Source of the DNA: Actinomycetes bacterium
Lineage (GTDB): Bacteria > Actinomycetota > Actinomycetes > Actinomycetales > Cellulomonadaceae
Direction: 5' to 3'
Length of the DNA: 5,888 nucleotides
Assembly (NCBI GenBank): GCA_023412515.1
Contig: JAEYNO010000124.1
Span: forward strand, 1 to 5,888
Every line of letters begins with the position of its first letter. The stretch's first letter is position 1. A program made the position numbers and the translations under genes. The notes under the pieces were generated by a model. That model ran no database searches and had not been told where the DNA came from. It saw only the letters and a program-made list of their open reading frames with translations. Positions 5,133-5,888 of the stretch are shown here, one piece after another.

Positions 5133-5855
5133 TCAGAGGCCGAGCTCGGCCTCGAACGCGCCCTCCTCGAGGCGGTTCTTCACTGCCGTGAGGTAGCGCG
5201 ACGCGTCGGCGCCCTCGACCAGGCGGTGGTCGTACGACAGCGCGAGGTAGCACATGGACCGGATCGCGATGACCTCCTCGCCGTCCGGACCCTTGACGAC
5301 CACCGGGCGCTTGACGATCGCGCCCGTGCCGAGGATCGCGGAGGTGCCGCCCGGGACGATCGGCGTGTCGAACAGCGCGCCGCCCGAGCCCGTGTTGGTC
5401 ACCGTGAAGGTCGCGCCGGACAGCTCGTCCGGGGTGACCTTGTTGGCGCGCGTGCGACCCGCGAGATCGGCGATCTTCCGGCCGATGCCCGCGAGGTTGA
5501 GGTCGCCCGCGTCGCGGATGACCGGCACGACCAGGCCGCGCTCGGTGTCCACCGCGATGCCGATGTTCTCGGAGCCGTGGTAGGTGATCTCCTTGCCCTC
5601 GAGCACGCCGTTGATCTTCGGGTGCACCTTGAGCGCCTCGACCGCAGCCTGCACGAAGAACGGCAGGAAGGTGAGGTTGACGCCCTCGCGGGCCTTGAAG
5701 GAGTCCTTCGCGCGGGCCCGGAGCCGGGCCACCTTGGTCACGTCGACCTCGACCACGGACGTGAGCTGCGCCTGGCTGTGCAGGGCGTCGACCATGCGCT
5801 CCGCGATGACCTGCCGCAGGCGGCTGGCCTTCTCGGTGGTGCCCCGCAGCGGGGA
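5133..5855 (-). repeat. Inverted repeat right arm (E2 catalytic domain, copy 2)
   Basis: This arm is the opposite-strand counterpart of 4214-4936, equal in length (723 bases) with no indel. The two arms are separated by 196 bp. The similarity seems to continue about 26 bases past the stop on the minus strand, to about 5107, including ten identical bases (4955-4964 against 5116-5107 inverted). Confidence 0.9.
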
Positions 5856-5888
5856 CGGCTCGACCGGCCTGGCCGCCGCCGCCGGGGC
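5133..5888 (-). CDS. sucB: Second dihydrolipoamide acyltransferase (E2) paralogue, C-terminal part, 5' end beyond window
   Basis: This is the 3' part of a second E2 acyltransferase gene on the minus strand. It enters from the right edge and ends at 5133, tail to tail with the first. An ATG at 5795 is internal: the 31 codons before it encode an Ala/Pro-rich linker end, then PSPLRGTTEKASRLRQ, the same as the first E2, so the gene extends past 5888. About 250 residues are visible, essentially the whole catalytic domain; lipoyl and subunit-binding domains would lie outside. Over 240 aligned residues 25 differ from the first copy. FTVTNTGSGG is kept, but the active-site motif reads HRLVEG rather than HRxxDG: the codon at 5216-5214 is GAG, so Glu replaces the near-invariant Asp. 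Most other changes are conservative (I/V, T/S, K/R, E/D), so the protein looks under selection rather than decayed. It could be a true paralogue, or the sucB of a related genome joined in error. Substrate cannot be assigned. Confidence 0.9.
   Translation of the reverse strand, partial: APAAAARPVEPSPLRGTTEKASRLRQVIAERMVDALHSQAQLTSVVEVDVTKVARLRARAKDSFKAREGVNLTFLPFFVQAAVEALKVHPKINGVLEGKEITYHGSENIGIAVDTERGLVVPVIRDAGDLNLAGIGRKIADLAGRTRANKVTPDELSGATFTVTNTGSGGALFDTPIVPGGTSAILGTGAIVKRPVVVKGPDGEEVIAIRSMCYLALSYDHRLVEGADASRYLTAVKNRLEEGAFEAELGL

Noticed and set aside
4873..5253. Overlapping frames on both strands spanning the sucB-SDR spacer (4816-5196 + and 4873-5253 -)
   Set aside because: Each overlaps the end of an E2 gene in the wrong frame, runs through the terminator hairpins, and encodes Arg/Pro-rich sequence with no start signal. 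Their mutual similarity only reflects the inverted repeat.
5133..5795. The second E2 as a complete 220-residue protein starting at the ATG at 5795
   Set aside because: Codons upstream of that ATG, to the window edge, continue the E2 sequence (PSPLRGTTEKASRLRQ), so the Met is internal and the gene is cut by the window.
5070..5888. The SDR-like + frame stays open from 5070 to the window end, suggesting one long gene
   Set aside because: After about codon 18 the translation matches the antisense shadow of an E2 gene, and the true coding strand there is minus. Openness is due to the lack of stop codons in GC-rich antisense.

Overview
This window comes from a very GC-rich, codon-biased bacterium. 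The gene order and protein families point to an actinobacterium, most likely in or near the Cellulomonadaceae (Micrococcales); the genus is an inference from general resemblance. Both ends are cut: the left edge falls inside a leucyl aminopeptidase gene and the right edge inside a second E2 acyltransferase gene.

Layout. 1-1131 (+) is the C-terminal 376 residues of an M17 leucyl aminopeptidase (pepA). It converges on a short conserved actinobacterial protein of unknown function at 1169-1516 (-). From a 198-bp divergent intergenic region, a (+) pair follows: dihydrolipoyl dehydrogenase (lpdA, E3, 1715-3097) and, 27 bp later, a two-lipoyl-domain dihydrolipoamide acyltransferase (sucB/dlaT, E2, 3125-4936). 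These are two of the three catalytic components of the 2-oxoacid dehydrogenase complexes (pyruvate and/or 2-oxoglutarate dehydrogenase). E2 moves acyl groups on its lipoyl arms and E3 reoxidises those arms with NAD+. A strong 16-bp hairpin at 4952-4987 probably ends the transcript.

At 5070 a third (+) gene starts. Its leaderless-type promoter and Rossmann start match the SDR-like 'epimerase' (TIGR01777, Rv2216-like) that sits between dlaT and lipB-lipA in Mycobacterium tuberculosis. Only about 16-18 codons are present. The sequence then changes abruptly, at about 5107-5132, into the 3' end of another sucB-like gene on the opposite strand (5133 to beyond 5888). Over the 240 C-terminal residues that can be compared, the second E2 matches the first at 215 positions with no indel, so the right third of the window is a large, diverged inverted repeat around a 196-bp spacer. 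The second copy also has Glu in place of the usual Asp in the HRxxDG active-site motif.

The gene content is ordinary central metabolism, and I see no novel defence, mobile or biosynthetic system. The notable feature is the rearrangement at 5107-5132. It is either a real inverted duplication or insertion that destroyed the SDR gene, or a chimeric join between two related genomes or distant loci. The sequence alone cannot decide, but a chimera should be excluded first. A 75-bp perfect direct repeat inside the first sucB, where the two lipoyl domains are identical at every synonymous site, is a second point of interest.
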